Source: Anaeromicropila populeti
GTDB taxonomy: Bacteria > Bacillota > Clostridia > Lachnospirales > Lachnospiraceae
Assembly (NCBI RefSeq): GCF_900112775.1
Contig: NZ_FOYZ01000004.1
Span: 28,530 to 92,529, forward strand
Length of the DNA: 64,000 nucleotides
Direction of reading: 5' to 3'
Below the pieces are notes generated by a model. It did no database searches and was not told the origin of the DNA. It saw only the letters and a list, made by a program, of their open reading frames with translations. Position 1 is the stretch's first letter, and each line of letters begins with the position of its first letter. The position numbers were made by a program, and so were the translations under genes. Below are positions 47,149 through 56,775 of the stretch, piece by piece.

Positions 47149-48321
47149 TTATCTTTTGTTATACTGTTCAAGTATTTTCTGAATACGTTTTGTTGGGTTC
47201 AGGTATTGGCTGATGGAAGAATCATGGTTTAATGTATCAATTAATAAAGCAATATATTTACTCATATCAACACTTATATAATATTCTTTGGTTAATAGCT
47301 CTTCTGACTGATATACTAAGTTAGTAGTCATTAATCTGTAAATCAAGCCATTTTCATAAGCCTTATCAAATTTTTCCAGTCCGTTGGTAAATAAGCCAAA
47401 GGTACATGCAACAAAAATTCTGCCAGCTTTTCTGCGTTTTAACTCTGTTGCCACATCAATAATACTTTCACCAGAAGAAATCATGTCATCAATGATAAGC
47501 ATGTCTTTGCCTTCAATGTCCGTACCAAGAAATTCGTGTGCAACTATAGGGTTTCTGCCATCTATTATTTTGGTATAATCGCGGCGTTTATAAAACATAC
47601 CCATGTCTACACCAAGTACGTTGGCATAGTATACTGCTCTGCCCATACCCCCTTCATCAGGGCTGATAACCATCATATGTTCTGCGTCCATCTCGATATC
47701 AGGAACATTTTGAAGAAGCGCTTTAATAAATTGATAAGTAGGTTGTACTGTTTCAAAGCTCTTCAAAGGAATTGCATTTTGTACTCTTGGATCGTGAGCA
47801 TCAAAGGTAATAATACTTTCAACACCCATGTTTGTTAGTTCTTGAAGGGCAAGTGCACAGTCAAGGGATTCTCTAGAACTACGTTTATGTTGTCTGCTTT
47901 CGTATAGAAAAGGCATAATAACGGTAATTCTTCTCGCTTTTCCACCTACAGCAGCAATAACACGTTTTAAGTCCTGATAATGATCATCGGGAGACATGTG
48001 GTTTGTCTGCCCACAAACTGTATAAGTAAGACTGTAATTACATACATCAACAATTAGGTATAAATCTGAACCACGGACAGATTCCTTGATTACTCCTTTT
48101 GCTTCGCCTGAACCAAAACGGGGACAGGCTGCGTCCAATAAATAGGAATCTCTTTGATATCCGGCAAAAGCAATTGTAGCTTTATGTTCACTATCTCGTT
48201 CATTTCTCCAGTCAACAATATAATCATTTACCTTATATCCTAAGTCTCTGCTGCTTTCCAAGGCAATTATACCTAAAGTGCCTACGGGTATGGTATTAAA
48301 AATTCTTTCTTGCGGTGCCAT
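47149..48321 (-). CDS. prs: Ribose-phosphate pyrophosphokinase, long form
   Basis: 390 residues, about 75 more than the usual 315. Start ATG follows TGGAGG. The family motifs are visible: ESRQHKRSSRE for ATP binding, DAHDPRVQNA for the metal site and the PRPP loop MLIIDDMISSGES. An N-terminal extension (FNTIPVGTLGIIALESSRDLGYKV) and insertion differ from the canonical opening, as in a subset of Clostridia. Makes PRPP for nucleotide, His and Trp synthesis. Followed by a terminator. Confidence 0.88.
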   Translation of the reverse strand: MAPQERIFNTIPVGTLGIIALESSRDLGYKVNDYIVDWRNERDSEHKATIAFAGYQRDSYLLDAACPRFGSGEAKGVIKESVRGSDLYLIVDVCNYSLTYTVCGQTNHMSPDDHYQDLKRVIAAVGGKARRITVIMPFLYESRQHKRSSRESLDCALALQELTNMGVESIITFDAHDPRVQNAIPLKSFETVQPTYQFIKALLQNVPDIEMDAEHMMVISPDEGGMGRAVYYANVLGVDMGMFYKRRDYTKIIDGRNPIVAHEFLGTDIEGKDMLIIDDMISSGESIIDVATELKRRKAGRIFVACTFGLFTNGLEKFDKAYENGLIYRLMTTNLVYQSEELLTKEYYISVDMSKYIALLIDTLNHDSSISQYLNPTKRIQKILEQYNKR

Positions 48322-48416
48322 TGCAATTCCTCCATTTTAAATGTATCTGATTAATAGTTCGTTGTACGATATTAAAATTTATCCAGTTAATTTTATATCA
48401 TTTTCTAAGTGACACG

Positions 48417-49409
48417 TCAAGGTGCAAATACTTTTTTTAGTCGAATATCTTTACCAACAATTTTTAAGAGCTTGTAATTACTGGTTATTCTAGAGAAAAT
48501 TCTTTCGCTGTACTGGGCATTTAATTTGTCTAATGACAAATTAGTTGAAATTATTGTTGATTTTTTACTCAAATGACGTTCGTTGATACATAAGTAGAGC
48601 TGTGAAGAAATAAAACTATTATTTAATTCTGTACCTAAATCATCAATAATCAGCAGGTCGCAATTCATAATACCCTGAAACTGTTCTGTAATTTCATAGC
48701 TTTCTTCGTTTTTGCTAAACTTGTTTTTTTCCAAAATGTCAAACAGCTGAAAAGAGGTCAGGTAAATGACAGTATGTGAGTTGTTTAGCAGCTCGCGGGC
48801 AATGCAATTGGTTAAAAAGGTCTTTCCAACTCCTGTATTGCCATAAAATAAAATGTTTTCATATACAGAATCGAAATTTTTAATAAAGCTTAAACATTCC
48901 TTTACAACCTTTTGTATATTTTCAAAAGGGCTGAGACCTGTGCTTTCTTCTTTGTAATTTTTATCATAATAGTCAAAAGAAAAAGTGTCAAAATTTTCTT
49001 CAGCAATAGCGGAACGAATATTTGACTGGGTGTATAATAAATCTACGATGGACTGCTTAAAGCATTGACATTTATCCCGTCCTACAAACCCAGTATCCTT
49101 GCAAATAGGACAGGTATAATTAGGAGTCAGGTAATTTGCCGGATACCCGTTGGCTTTTAAAAGCTCTTCTTTTTCAAAGGACAAAAGTGCAATTTTTTCC
49201 TTTAAGGTAGTAATGGCAGAAGAATCACCATTTAGTGCTAGCTTTGCAAAGGAAACGGATTCTTCGGCGATCATAATGTCAATATCATGTAAGGCTGGAA
49301 TCTGTTTATAAACCTTTGCGTACTTTTCTTCTAATTCGTGACGGTTTCTTATCTGGCGGGCATCATATTCCCGCAAAATTTTATTGTATTGAAAATTCTT
49401 CAATCCCAT
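48417..49409 (-). CDS. DnaC/DnaI-like helicase-loader ATPase
   Basis: 330 residues, AAGGAG ribosome site. N-terminal zinc-binding part (CPICKDTGFVGRDKCQCFK) followed by an AAA+ domain with Walker A YGNTGVGKTFL and Walker B LLIIDDLGTE. Located 24 bp after the DnaD-like gene, an arrangement typical of the DnaB/DnaI primosome module of Firmicutes that loads the replicative helicase. Confidence 0.88.
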   Translation of the reverse strand: MGLKNFQYNKILREYDARQIRNRHELEEKYAKVYKQIPALHDIDIMIAEESVSFAKLALNGDSSAITTLKEKIALLSFEKEELLKANGYPANYLTPNYTCPICKDTGFVGRDKCQCFKQSIVDLLYTQSNIRSAIAEENFDTFSFDYYDKNYKEESTGLSPFENIQKVVKECLSFIKNFDSVYENILFYGNTGVGKTFLTNCIARELLNNSHTVIYLTSFQLFDILEKNKFSKNEESYEITEQFQGIMNCDLLIIDDLGTELNNSFISSQLYLCINERHLSKKSTIISTNLSLDKLNAQYSERIFSRITSNYKLLKIVGKDIRLKKVFAP

Positions 49410-49433
49410 AATTAATCTCCTTGTAAACCTTTA

Positions 49434-50519
49434 TCACTGCATTTTGTTTAACAAGCGTTGCTCTATTGAAGAAAAGTCTTCTTTAGAATAGTTACGTTGA
49501 GGAAATGCATTAAATTTATTGGCAGGCTTGGCTTGCTGAGTAACAGCTGAAGGGTTGGACACATTTTTGTTATTGTGCTTTTCATCCAGCAGTTCAATAT
49601 CCTTTTTAGATTTTACCCCTTTTTTAAACCAATTTTCCAAAATCTTATCTGCATACTTAAAGTCTGGTTTACCAGTTCGTAATAAAGTCCGGTTGCAGGC
49701 TTCCACAATAATAGAAGTATCAAAACAATATTTTGAAATCCACTTATCCATGTATTGTTTTTCAATAGAACCAGGCTGTCTGTTAATTCCAAAGGCTTTG
49801 TTTATGGCATTATAGTTGGTGTTATATTTTGTAATGGATAACTCTGCCTTCTCTACGGTGTCTATTCCTTCTTTTGCCCAGGATAAAGCTACAGCCTCTA
49901 TGTAAGAAGGATTTCTTTTGTTTTTTGAGACACAATAGTCATATAAGTGCATAATTAAATCAGTAGAAAATCCTAAGGTTTCATATAAGTATAAAATCAA
50001 CTGAATATCAGTAGGAGTTAAAAGGCGTTCTAAGTAAATTTCAATAATATTCATAAGCCATTTTACCTCGTCTGTATTTGTCAATTCAAAAATCTGGTTT
50101 TCCGTATAAGTTGGCTTTTCATATTCAGCTGGCATATCAACTGTTCTAGTTGCCGCAGTCTCCAGTGCTGCTGACTGGCGGACTTCCTCAGCTCCTATAT
50201 TCTTTGAATCAGATTCTGAAGAATAAGGTTCTAATAACATAATACTAGTTATGGCACCACGCTCATCTTTGTCAAGGCTAATTAGGTTAGACTTTTCCCA
50301 ATAGTGTAGTGCTCGTATAATATCATTCTCGGTGTTATCTAATTGATCTGCAATTAATGTAATAGAAAATTCCCTGTTCCCCGCTGTTAGACAGCGTAAC
50401 AAGTAAAGATATACCTTCACGTATTCACCATTTGCATGAGGCATATACACATCAATAAAAACATTTGAAACAATGGTAGCAGCAGCTATATTATTTGAAG
50501 TTAACACTATAGTATTCAT
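49434..50519 (-). CDS. DnaD/DnaB-domain primosome protein
   Basis: 361 residues, ATG after AGGATG. N-terminal winged helix (about 1-95), a polar linker, then a DnaD/DnaB_2-like domain (about 135-225, LTPTDIQLILYLYETLGFSTDLI pattern) and a second related segment ending in YADKILENWFKKGVKS, the YxxxI(L)xNW motif of this family. Recruits the helicase loader encoded downstream. Upstream spacer carries its promoter and a cluster of DnaA boxes. Confidence 0.85.
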   Translation of the reverse strand: MNTIVLTSNNIAAATIVSNVFIDVYMPHANGEYVKVYLYLLRCLTAGNREFSITLIADQLDNTENDIIRALHYWEKSNLISLDKDERGAITSIMLLEPYSSESDSKNIGAEEVRQSAALETAATRTVDMPAEYEKPTYTENQIFELTNTDEVKWLMNIIEIYLERLLTPTDIQLILYLYETLGFSTDLIMHLYDYCVSKNKRNPSYIEAVALSWAKEGIDTVEKAELSITKYNTNYNAINKAFGINRQPGSIEKQYMDKWISKYCFDTSIIVEACNRTLLRTGKPDFKYADKILENWFKKGVKSKKDIELLDEKHNNKNVSNPSAVTQQAKPANKFNAFPQRNYSKEDFSSIEQRLLNKMQ

Positions 50520-50554
50520 TTCATCATCCTATCTAATTGCTTGAAAGTATCAAT

Positions 50555-50583
50555 ATTATAGCATAGATTAGGAATTATGCAAA
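50555..50583 (-). promoter_or_regulatory. Promoter of the primosome operon
   Basis: Minus strand TTTGCA (50578-50583), 17-bp spacer, TATAAT (50555-50560), about 36 bp upstream of the DnaD-like start. Confidence 0.6.
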
Positions 50584-50628
50584 GAGCACTTTCTTGAGTC
50601 AGAAAAAGGATAAGTTATCCCAGCTTAA

Positions 50629-50744
50629 TGTGGATAATGTGGACAAGTTAATGTAATGTTAAGATTATAACAAAGTTTTGCATTAAAAAATCCACAATCA
50701 AATCTACATAAAAATGTTGATAAGGTTGTGGATAATGTGGATAA
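50629..50744 (-). promoter_or_regulatory. DnaA-box cluster between murC and the primosome operon
   Basis: TTATCCACA on the minus strand occurs perfectly at 50629-50637, 50727-50735 and 50736-50744; a one-mismatch copy (TTGTCCACA) is at 50638-50646. They form two abutting pairs with nine-base pitch, all in the same orientation. The pairs lie about 50 and 145 bp upstream of the operon's -35, and the last box ends on the base before the murC stop codon. Confidence 0.75.
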
Positions 50745-52127
50745 CTATTTCAATAAAAGTTCTTCGCCTATTAAAACAACGTCTCCAGCGCCCATAGTTA
50801 TCAACAAGTCACCGTTAGTACATTTTTTTAATAAATAGTCTTCTACTTCGGTAAATGTGGAAAAATACTCTGCTGATTTACCTAAAAGTTCCAACTCGGA
50901 CACTAAATCTTTGGAAGAAATATCTCCAGGATCCTTTTCCCGGGCTGAATAAATATCAGTTATTACAATGCCGTCAGCCAAAGACAGGGCAGATGCAAAT
51001 TCCTTTAATAATGCTTTCGTTCTGGAATAAGTATGTGGTTGAAATACGCACCAGAGCTTTTTGTGTGGATAATTTCTGGCAGATTGTAATGTAGCAGTAA
51101 TCTCTGTTGGATGGTGAGCATAATCATCAATAATGGTTACACCGTTTTTAATTCCTTTTTTTTCAAATCTTCTTTCAGTGCCTCGAAAAGCCAGAAGTCC
51201 TTTTTGAACTGTTTTGACTGAAATATTCATTTCAAGAGCAAGAGCAGCCACTGAAAGTGAGTTCCATATGTTATGTTCACCAACCACACTAAGCTGAACT
51301 GGAGCAATAAACGTATCCTTATAGTATAAATCATAGCGGCCTATTCCCATAGGATCAAAGGAAATGTTATGTGCCTGGTACAGGGCATTACTAGAAGGTA
51401 AGCCATAAGTAATCACTTTACAAGTCAAATCCGAGGTAATCTCTTCATAGTGTTCGATGGCAGAATGAATAACCAAAATTCCATCGGCAGGAATCCGTTT
51501 TGCAAATGCATGAAATGAATTCCGAATGTCATCTAGATCTTTAAAAAAATCTAAGTGATCAGCATCTACATTTAGGATAATCCCAGCTGTAGGATAAAAT
51601 TTTAAAAAGCTGTTTGTATATTCACATGCTTCTGTAATAAAATTAGGAGATTTACCAATCCGGATGTTTCCACCAATGACATCAAGTATCCCTCCAACAG
51701 ATATGGTGGGGTCTAATTCTCCAGCTAAAAAAATATGAGACAGCATGGAGGTCGTGGTTGTTTTGCCATGAGTGCCAGATACAGCAATGGCGTTTTCATA
51801 ATTTTTCATGACCTGACCTACCATTTCTGCCCGATCCATCATAGGAATTTTTGAGGCTGAAGCAGCCATAAATTCGGGGTTTTCTTTACTAATAGCTGCG
51901 GTATATACAATTAAATCAATGTTAGGCGTAATATTTGTGGCACTTTGTCCATATAATATATTAATACCAAGATTTTTTAGGTGTTGCGTGATTTTAGATT
52001 CCTTTGCATCAGAACCGCTAATTTGAAATCCCATTGAGTGAAGAAGCTCTGCAAAACCACTCATGCTGATTCCACCGATTCCAATAAAATGAATGTGAAT
52101 GGGTTTTTTGAAATCAATATTATACAT
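50745..52127 (-). CDS. murC: UDP-N-acetylmuramate--L-alanine ligase
   Basis: 460 residues. N-terminal Rossmann part HFIGIGGISMSGFAELL, ATP loop VSGTHGKTTTTSM near 113, central EACEYTNSFL and DADHLDFF, and C-terminal DDYAHHPTEI with PHTYSRTKALL. All Mur ligase invariant residues appear present. Adds the first amino acid to the peptidoglycan stem peptide in the cytoplasm. Divergent from glgC with 285 bp between. Confidence 0.94.
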   Translation of the reverse strand: MYNIDFKKPIHIHFIGIGGISMSGFAELLHSMGFQISGSDAKESKITQHLKNLGINILYGQSATNITPNIDLIVYTAAISKENPEFMAASASKIPMMDRAEMVGQVMKNYENAIAVSGTHGKTTTTSMLSHIFLAGELDPTISVGGILDVIGGNIRIGKSPNFITEACEYTNSFLKFYPTAGIILNVDADHLDFFKDLDDIRNSFHAFAKRIPADGILVIHSAIEHYEEITSDLTCKVITYGLPSSNALYQAHNISFDPMGIGRYDLYYKDTFIAPVQLSVVGEHNIWNSLSVAALALEMNISVKTVQKGLLAFRGTERRFEKKGIKNGVTIIDDYAHHPTEITATLQSARNYPHKKLWCVFQPHTYSRTKALLKEFASALSLADGIVITDIYSAREKDPGDISSKDLVSELELLGKSAEYFSTFTEVEDYLLKKCTNGDLLITMGAGDVVLIGEELLLK

Positions 52128-52224
52128 AATTAATCATTCCTATCTATTCCTTATAATGTTATTATGATCTTTCTAAAGATATTATAATCATTTGTGGTAA
52201 AAAAACAAACATAAATATAAAGAA

Positions 52225-52248
52225 AAATTGTTAGCTTTTCTAACAAAA
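52225..52248. promoter_or_regulatory. TTGTTAG-N5-CTAACAA dyad upstream of glgC
   Basis: A perfect 7-bp inverted repeat in the murC/glgC intergenic region, about 165 bp before glgC. It resembles a Rex site but with a five-base rather than four-base centre, or may be a weak minus-strand hairpin followed by TTTTT. Confidence 0.35.
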
Positions 52249-52354
52249 ACATATTAAAATATAAGTATACACTAGTCTTTTGCAATAAAATTGGAGTGAT
52301 AATGAAAAAATGCTAAAAAAAACAAGATAAATTGCAAAAAATTAGTGAAAATTA

Positions 52355-52383
52355 TTCACAATTGTATAAATAAATGTTATAAT
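52355..52383 (+). promoter_or_regulatory. glgC promoter
   Basis: TTCACA, 17-bp spacer, TATAAT; start of transcription about 25 bp before the GTG. Confidence 0.7.
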
Positions 52384-52412
52384 AAGTATATTAAACAACA
52401 AGAGGTGATTAC

Positions 52413-53684
52413 GTGATTAAAAAGGAAATGATTGCAATGTTACTTGCAGGTGGACAAGGGTCCAGACTTGGTGTCTTAACAGCTAAGGTAGCTAAACCAG
52501 CGGTTGCTTTTGGTGGTAAGTATCGAATTATTGATTTTCCATTAAGTAACTGTATCAATTCTGGTATTGATACAGTGGGTGTTTTAACACAGTATCAGCC
52601 ATTGCGTTTAAATACCCATATTGGTATAGGTATACCTTGGGATTTGGACAAAAACATAGGAGGTGTTTCCATACTGCCTCCATATGAAAAAAGCAATAGC
52701 AGTGAGTGGTATACTGGAACTGCAAACGCTATTTTTCAAAACTTAGAGTATATGGAATACTATAACCCAGATTATGTATTGATACTGGGGGGAGATCACA
52801 TATACAAGATGGATTACGAAGTTATGCTTCACTTCCATAAAGAAAATAAGGCAGACATTACTCTGGCTACAATTCCTGTACCTATTGAGGAAGCAAGCAG
52901 ATTTGGAGTTGTTATTACTGACAGCCATAATCAAATTACAGAGTTTGAAGAAAAGCCTCCAAAGCCAAGAAGCAATCTTGCTTCTATGGGTATCTACATT
53001 TTTAGCTGGCCTGTACTTAGAGATGCTTTGATTACATTGAAAGAGCAGCCAGGCTGTGACTTTGGCAAGCATATTATTCCGTACTGCCATGATAATGGAA
53101 AACGGATTTTTGCTTATGAATACAACGGTTACTGGAAAGATGTAGGGACACTAGGTTCCTATTGGGAATCCAATATGGAACTAATTGACTTGATACCAGA
53201 ATTTAACCTATACGAAGAATTCTGGAAGATTTACACAAAGTCAGACAAGATTCCGCCACAGTATATTGCGGAATCAGCAATTATAGATAAAGCTATTATT
53301 GGTGAATCAGCTGAAATATATGGGGAGGTACATAATTCCGTAATCGGCTCTGGGGTATATATAGGAGCAGGCACTGTAGTGCGCGATTCAATTATTATGT
53401 CATCTTCTGTAATAGGTGAGAGAGCAATTATAGATAAAGCAGTAATTGCAGAAAATGTTGTAGTAGGCAATGATGTTGTTTTGGGAACAGGCGAAGAACT
53501 GGAGAATAAAGTGAAGCCAGATGTATATTCGTTTGGATTGGTAACAATTGGAGAGGATTCTTTTGTTCCAGACGGCGTTAAGGTAGGTAAGAACACTGCA
53601 ATATCAGGAATAACAGGATTAAATGATTACGTAAATGGTATACTTGAAAGTGGAGAAACTCTAATTAAGGTAGGTGACAGATAA
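52413..53684 (+). CDS. glgC: Glucose-1-phosphate adenylyltransferase, catalytic subunit
   Basis: 423 residues, GTG start with AGAGGTG upstream. Nucleotidyltransferase domain begins [15 protein letters not shown], followed by [19 protein letters not shown] and GTANAIFQN, then [14 protein letters not shown] and the C-terminal left-handed beta-helix (hexapeptide repeats, about 290-400). Makes ADP-glucose for glycogen. Ends one base into glgD. Confidence 0.94.
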   Translation: MIKKEMIAMLLAGGQGSRLGVLTAKVAKPAVAFGGKYRIIDFPLSNCINSGIDTVGVLTQYQPLRLNTHIGIGIPWDLDKNIGGVSILPPYEKSNSSEWYTGTANAIFQNLEYMEYYNPDYVLILGGDHIYKMDYEVMLHFHKENKADITLATIPVPIEEASRFGVVITDSHNQITEFEEKPPKPRSNLASMGIYIFSWPVLRDALITLKEQPGCDFGKHIIPYCHDNGKRIFAYEYNGYWKDVGTLGSYWESNMELIDLIPEFNLYEEFWKIYTKSDKIPPQYIAESAIIDKAIIGESAEIYGEVHNSVIGSGVYIGAGTVVRDSIIMSSSVIGERAIIDKAVIAENVVVGNDVVLGTGEELENKVKPDVYSFGLVTIGEDSFVPDGVKVGKNTAISGITGLNDYVNGILESGETLIKVGDR

Positions 53685-54805
53685 TGAGAGCAATAGGAAT
53701 CGTTTTAGCTGGTGGAAATAGTACAAGAATGAAAGCGTTATCAAATAAGCGTGCAATTGCTGCAATGCCAATTGCAGGTGGATATCGTAGTATAGATTTT
53801 GTATTAAGTAATATGTCGAACTCTCATATACAAAAAGTTGCCGTTTTTACACAATATAATGCCAAGTCATTAAACGAACACTTGAATTCATCAAAGTGGT
53901 GGGATTTCGGCCGTAAGCAGGGAGGATTATATGTTTTTACTCCTACGATAACGGTGGATAATGGGTTTTGGTATAGAGGAACAGCTGATGCAATCGCACA
54001 GAATTTGAGTTTCCTTAAAAATAGTCATGAGCCTTATGTTGTTATTGCCTCTGGCGATGGCGTATATAAAATAGATTATAATAAGGTTTTGGAATATCAT
54101 ATTTCCAAAAAAGCAGACATCACAGTAGTGACTAAGGAACTTCCTGAAGGGGAGGATGCCAGTCGCTTTGGTGTAATTAGAACTGATGAGGAGGGGAGAA
54201 TAAAAGAATTTGAGGAGAAGCCTATCATTTCTGCAACTAATAGAGTATCTATTGGTGTGTATGTAATACGACGCAGACAGCTGATTGAATTAATTGAAAA
54301 AGCTGAACAAGAAGAGCGCCATGATTTTGTTAAGGATGTGCTGATAAGATATAAAGGTCTTAAAAGAATTTTTGCATATTCTATGGATAGTTATTGGAAA
54401 AATATAGCTTCTGTAGATTCCTACTATGATACAAACATGGACTTTTTGAAAAAAGATATCAGGGATTACTTTTTTAAAGGATATCCAGATATTTATTCTA
54501 AGGTGGAAGATTTACCTCCAGCCAAATATAATGTAGGTTCTTCAGTAAAAAATAGTTTAATATCTAGTGGTTGTATTATTAATGGGACTGTTGAAAATTC
54601 CGTACTGTTTAAGCAGGTATATGTTGGGAATAATGCTGCCATTAAGAATTCAATTATCTTAAACGATGTGTATATTGGAGACAATGTATACATTGAAAAT
54701 TGTATTGTAGAAAGTCGTGATACAATAAGAGCAAACACCACATATGTTGGTGAACCAAACAATATTAAAATAGTTGTTGAAAAAAACGAAAGATATGTAT
54801 TGTAA
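53684..54805 (+). CDS. glgD: Glucose-1-phosphate adenylyltransferase regulatory subunit
   Basis: 373 residues, ATG overlapping the glgC stop (TAATG). Same fold as GlgC, but the catalytic loops are altered: LAGGNSTRMKALSNKRAIAAMPIAGGYRSIDF lacks the GQGxRL signature (shown here by positions 7-38), which is the hallmark of the GlgD partner. Shorter beta-helix. Works as a GlgCD hetero-oligomer in Firmicutes. Confidence 0.9.
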   Translation: MRAIGIVLAGGNSTRMKALSNKRAIAAMPIAGGYRSIDFVLSNMSNSHIQKVAVFTQYNAKSLNEHLNSSKWWDFGRKQGGLYVFTPTITVDNGFWYRGTADAIAQNLSFLKNSHEPYVVIASGDGVYKIDYNKVLEYHISKKADITVVTKELPEGEDASRFGVIRTDEEGRIKEFEEKPIISATNRVSIGVYVIRRRQLIELIEKAEQEERHDFVKDVLIRYKGLKRIFAYSMDSYWKNIASVDSYYDTNMDFLKKDIRDYFFKGYPDIYSKVEDLPPAKYNVGSSVKNSLISSGCIINGTVENSVLFKQVYVGNNAAIKNSIILNDVYIGDNVYIENCIVESRDTIRANTTYVGEPNNIKIVVEKNERYVL

Positions 54806-54841
54806 AATTTACATATTGCAAATTAAAAGGGGGATATACAC

Positions 54842-55147
54842 ATGCAGATAACAGATGTCCGCATCAGAAAAGTAAACAAAGAAGGAAAAATGAAAGCGGT
54901 AGTGTCCATTACAATTGATAATGAATTCGTAGTACACGATATTAAAATTATTGAGGGTGAGAAAGGCATGTTTATTGCGATGCCAAGTAGACGAGCTGGA
55001 GATGGAGAGTATAGGGATATTGCACATCCAATTAATTCGGAAACTCGCGAAAAGATACAGTCTATTATTCTTGAAAAATATGAAACTGCTGCAAATGCGG
55101 AAGAGGATAGTGACGTAATGGAAGAAACAGCTGCTGCTGCACAGTAG
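54842..55147 (+). CDS. spoVG: SpoVG, RNA/DNA-binding regulator
   Basis: 101 residues, strong AAGGGGG site. N-terminal [11 protein letters not shown] and the central FIAMPSRR are SpoVG signatures; the C-terminal tail is acidic and Ala-rich. Involved in control of septation, sporulation and surface functions in Firmicutes. Only 36 bp after glgD, so it is probably cotranscribed with glgCD. Confidence 0.94.
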   Translation: MQITDVRIRKVNKEGKMKAVVSITIDNEFVVHDIKIIEGEKGMFIAMPSRRAGDGEYRDIAHPINSETREKIQSIILEKYETAANAEEDSDVMEETAAAAQ

Positions 55148-55173
55148 TAGAATGTTCGGATAGTATTTACATA

Positions 55174-55200
55174 GGGTTGCCGTTGGTGGCAGCCCTTTTT
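55174..55200 (+). terminator. Terminator after spoVG
   Basis: GGGTTGCC / GGCAGCCC stem (one G-U pair), six-base loop, run of T. The T-run also forms the foot of the next stem. Confidence 0.8.
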
Positions 55201-55264
55201 AAAGTGATAGGAAATTGCACCGCATTTTCTATCACTTTAAAAAGCACCCTAAAAAGCAGGGTGC
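55196..55264 (+). repeat. Two tandem hairpins before the transglutaminase lipoprotein gene
   Basis: A perfect 15-bp stem (55196-55210 with 55229-55243) that recruits the T-run of the spoVG terminator, followed directly by GCACCCT-aaaaagc-AGGGTGC (55244-55264), which ends one base before the AGGAGG ribosome site. Could be a composite terminator or a leader controlling read-through and translation. Confidence 0.55.
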
Positions 55265-55280
55265 AGGAGGAAGGTGCAGG

Positions 55281-56135
55281 ATGAGGAAAAATTCCTTAGT
55301 TTTATTTTTACTAATTTGCATGGTGCTGTTTGGCTGCCTGTTTTTGAAGGATATTGCTTTTCTTTTTGGAGGAAATGAAGAAAAAAAAGATACGATTAGG
55401 CAGGAATATATTGAAAAATTAAGGGAGCAGATGATGGAAGGAAGGGAAAAAGTAGAAGTCAGATATTCTGGAGGAGCTGAGGACATAGAAGATTTTGCAA
55501 CAGAAGCAATTAATGAAGCTTTTAAGATAGATGAGCCAGGTACATCCAGCGATTATGATTATTTGAGGACAAAGTATTATGGGGCAAATATAAAAATAAG
55601 AGGCTGGGGAAAAAATTATTCTATTACGTATGATTTTAACTATTTGGAATCAAAAGAAGAAACCGATGAAGTAGAAAAAAAGGTTGGGGAAATTTTAAGT
55701 ACACTTTATCTGGAACAAAAAACAGATTATGAAAAAATTAAGAAAATTCACGATTATATTATTGAAACAGTGGCATATGATATATCTGTAAAAAATAATT
55801 CAGCATATGATGCGTTGATAAATCATTCTTCAGCGTGTATGGGATATGCAAACCTAACGTATATAATGTTAACGGAAGCTGGAATTTCGTGCCGTGTCAT
55901 TACGGGAGAGGCACATGAAGAACCACATGCATGGAATATTGTGCAAATAGATAATTTGTGGTATAACTTAGATTGTACATGGGATGATCCAATTGGTGCA
56001 AAGAATGACGAGTACAGATATCTGTATTTTTTAAAAGGCCAGCAGGACTTTCAGGATCATATTCGGGATGAAGAGTATAAAACAGATTTATTTCAACAAA
56101 ACTATCCTATGGCACAAAGGAGTTTGAAAAAATAG
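55281..56135 (+). CDS. Transglutaminase-like lipoprotein
   Basis: 284 residues from ATG 55281 (AGGAGGAAGG upstream). Hydrophobic N terminus with an LFGC lipobox at about 14-17, or alternatively an uncleaved anchor. Transglutaminase-core triad is visible: Cys in SSACMGYANL, His in EPHAWNIV and Asp in YNLDCTWDDP. Such proteins act outside the membrane as peptidases or cross-linkers of surface proteins. Neither substrate nor partner is evident. Confidence 0.8.
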   Translation: MRKNSLVLFLLICMVLFGCLFLKDIAFLFGGNEEKKDTIRQEYIEKLREQMMEGREKVEVRYSGGAEDIEDFATEAINEAFKIDEPGTSSDYDYLRTKYYGANIKIRGWGKNYSITYDFNYLESKEETDEVEKKVGEILSTLYLEQKTDYEKIKKIHDYIIETVAYDISVKNNSAYDALINHSSACMGYANLTYIMLTEAGISCRVITGEAHEEPHAWNIVQIDNLWYNLDCTWDDPIGAKNDEYRYLYFLKGQQDFQDHIRDEEYKTDLFQQNYPMAQRSLKK

Positions 56136-56155
56136 AGAAAACGGAGGAAATAGTG

Positions 56156-56740
56156 ATGTACATTATTGTGGGGCTTGGGAACCCATCAAGAGAATATTTT
56201 GGTACAAGGCATAATATTGGATTTGATGTTATAACACGAATAGCAGATGATTATAATATAACAATGAATATTAAAAAACATAAGGCTTTGTGTGGAGCTG
56301 GGTATATAAATGGTGAAAAGGTTTTTTTGGCTCAGCCTCAGACGTATATGAATCTCAGTGGGGAATCGGTAAGAGAAATTGTAGATTTCTTTAAGGTGGA
56401 AAGTACGCAGGTGATTATTATTTATGATGATATCAGCCTGGAGGTAGGACAGTTAAGGCTAAGAGCCAGGGGAAGTGCTGGAGGGCATAATGGCATAAAA
56501 AGCATTATTAAGCACTTAGGGACAGAAGAATTTCCAAGAATAAAGTTTGGTGTAGGCAATAAACCAGAGGGCTGGGATTTGGCAGATTATGTGCTAGGCA
56601 GATTTTCAAAAAATGAGGAGATTATTATCAGAGCAGCTTTAAAAAATGCATCAGATGCCTGTCGGGACATAATCGCAGAAGGAATGGATTTTGCAATGAA
56701 TCAATATAATAAAAAAATAGATTATTCAAATTTAAAATAG
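56156..56740 (+). CDS. pth: Peptidyl-tRNA hydrolase
   Basis: 194 residues from ATG 56156 (GGAGG eight bases upstream); a GTG directly before it is possible. Family motifs: GLGNPSREYFGTRHNIGFD with the catalytic His, QPQTYMNLSGES, DDISLEVGQLRLRARGSAGGHNGIKSI (conserved Asp and His, positions about 93-119). Recycles peptidyl-tRNA. Followed by mfd, the usual order pth-mfd in Firmicutes. Confidence 0.95.
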   Translation: MYIIVGLGNPSREYFGTRHNIGFDVITRIADDYNITMNIKKHKALCGAGYINGEKVFLAQPQTYMNLSGESVREIVDFFKVESTQVIIIYDDISLEVGQLRLRARGSAGGHNGIKSIIKHLGTEEFPRIKFGVGNKPEGWDLADYVLGRFSKNEEIIIRAALKNASDACRDIIAEGMDFAMNQYNKKIDYSNLK

Positions 56741-56775
56741 AAACAGCAATTTCGTGTTAGAATGGAGTCAATAAA

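Noticed and set aside
52225-52248. Rex operator for glgC
   Set aside because: The centre is five bases instead of four and glycogen synthesis is not a usual Rex target; kept only as a low-confidence dyad.
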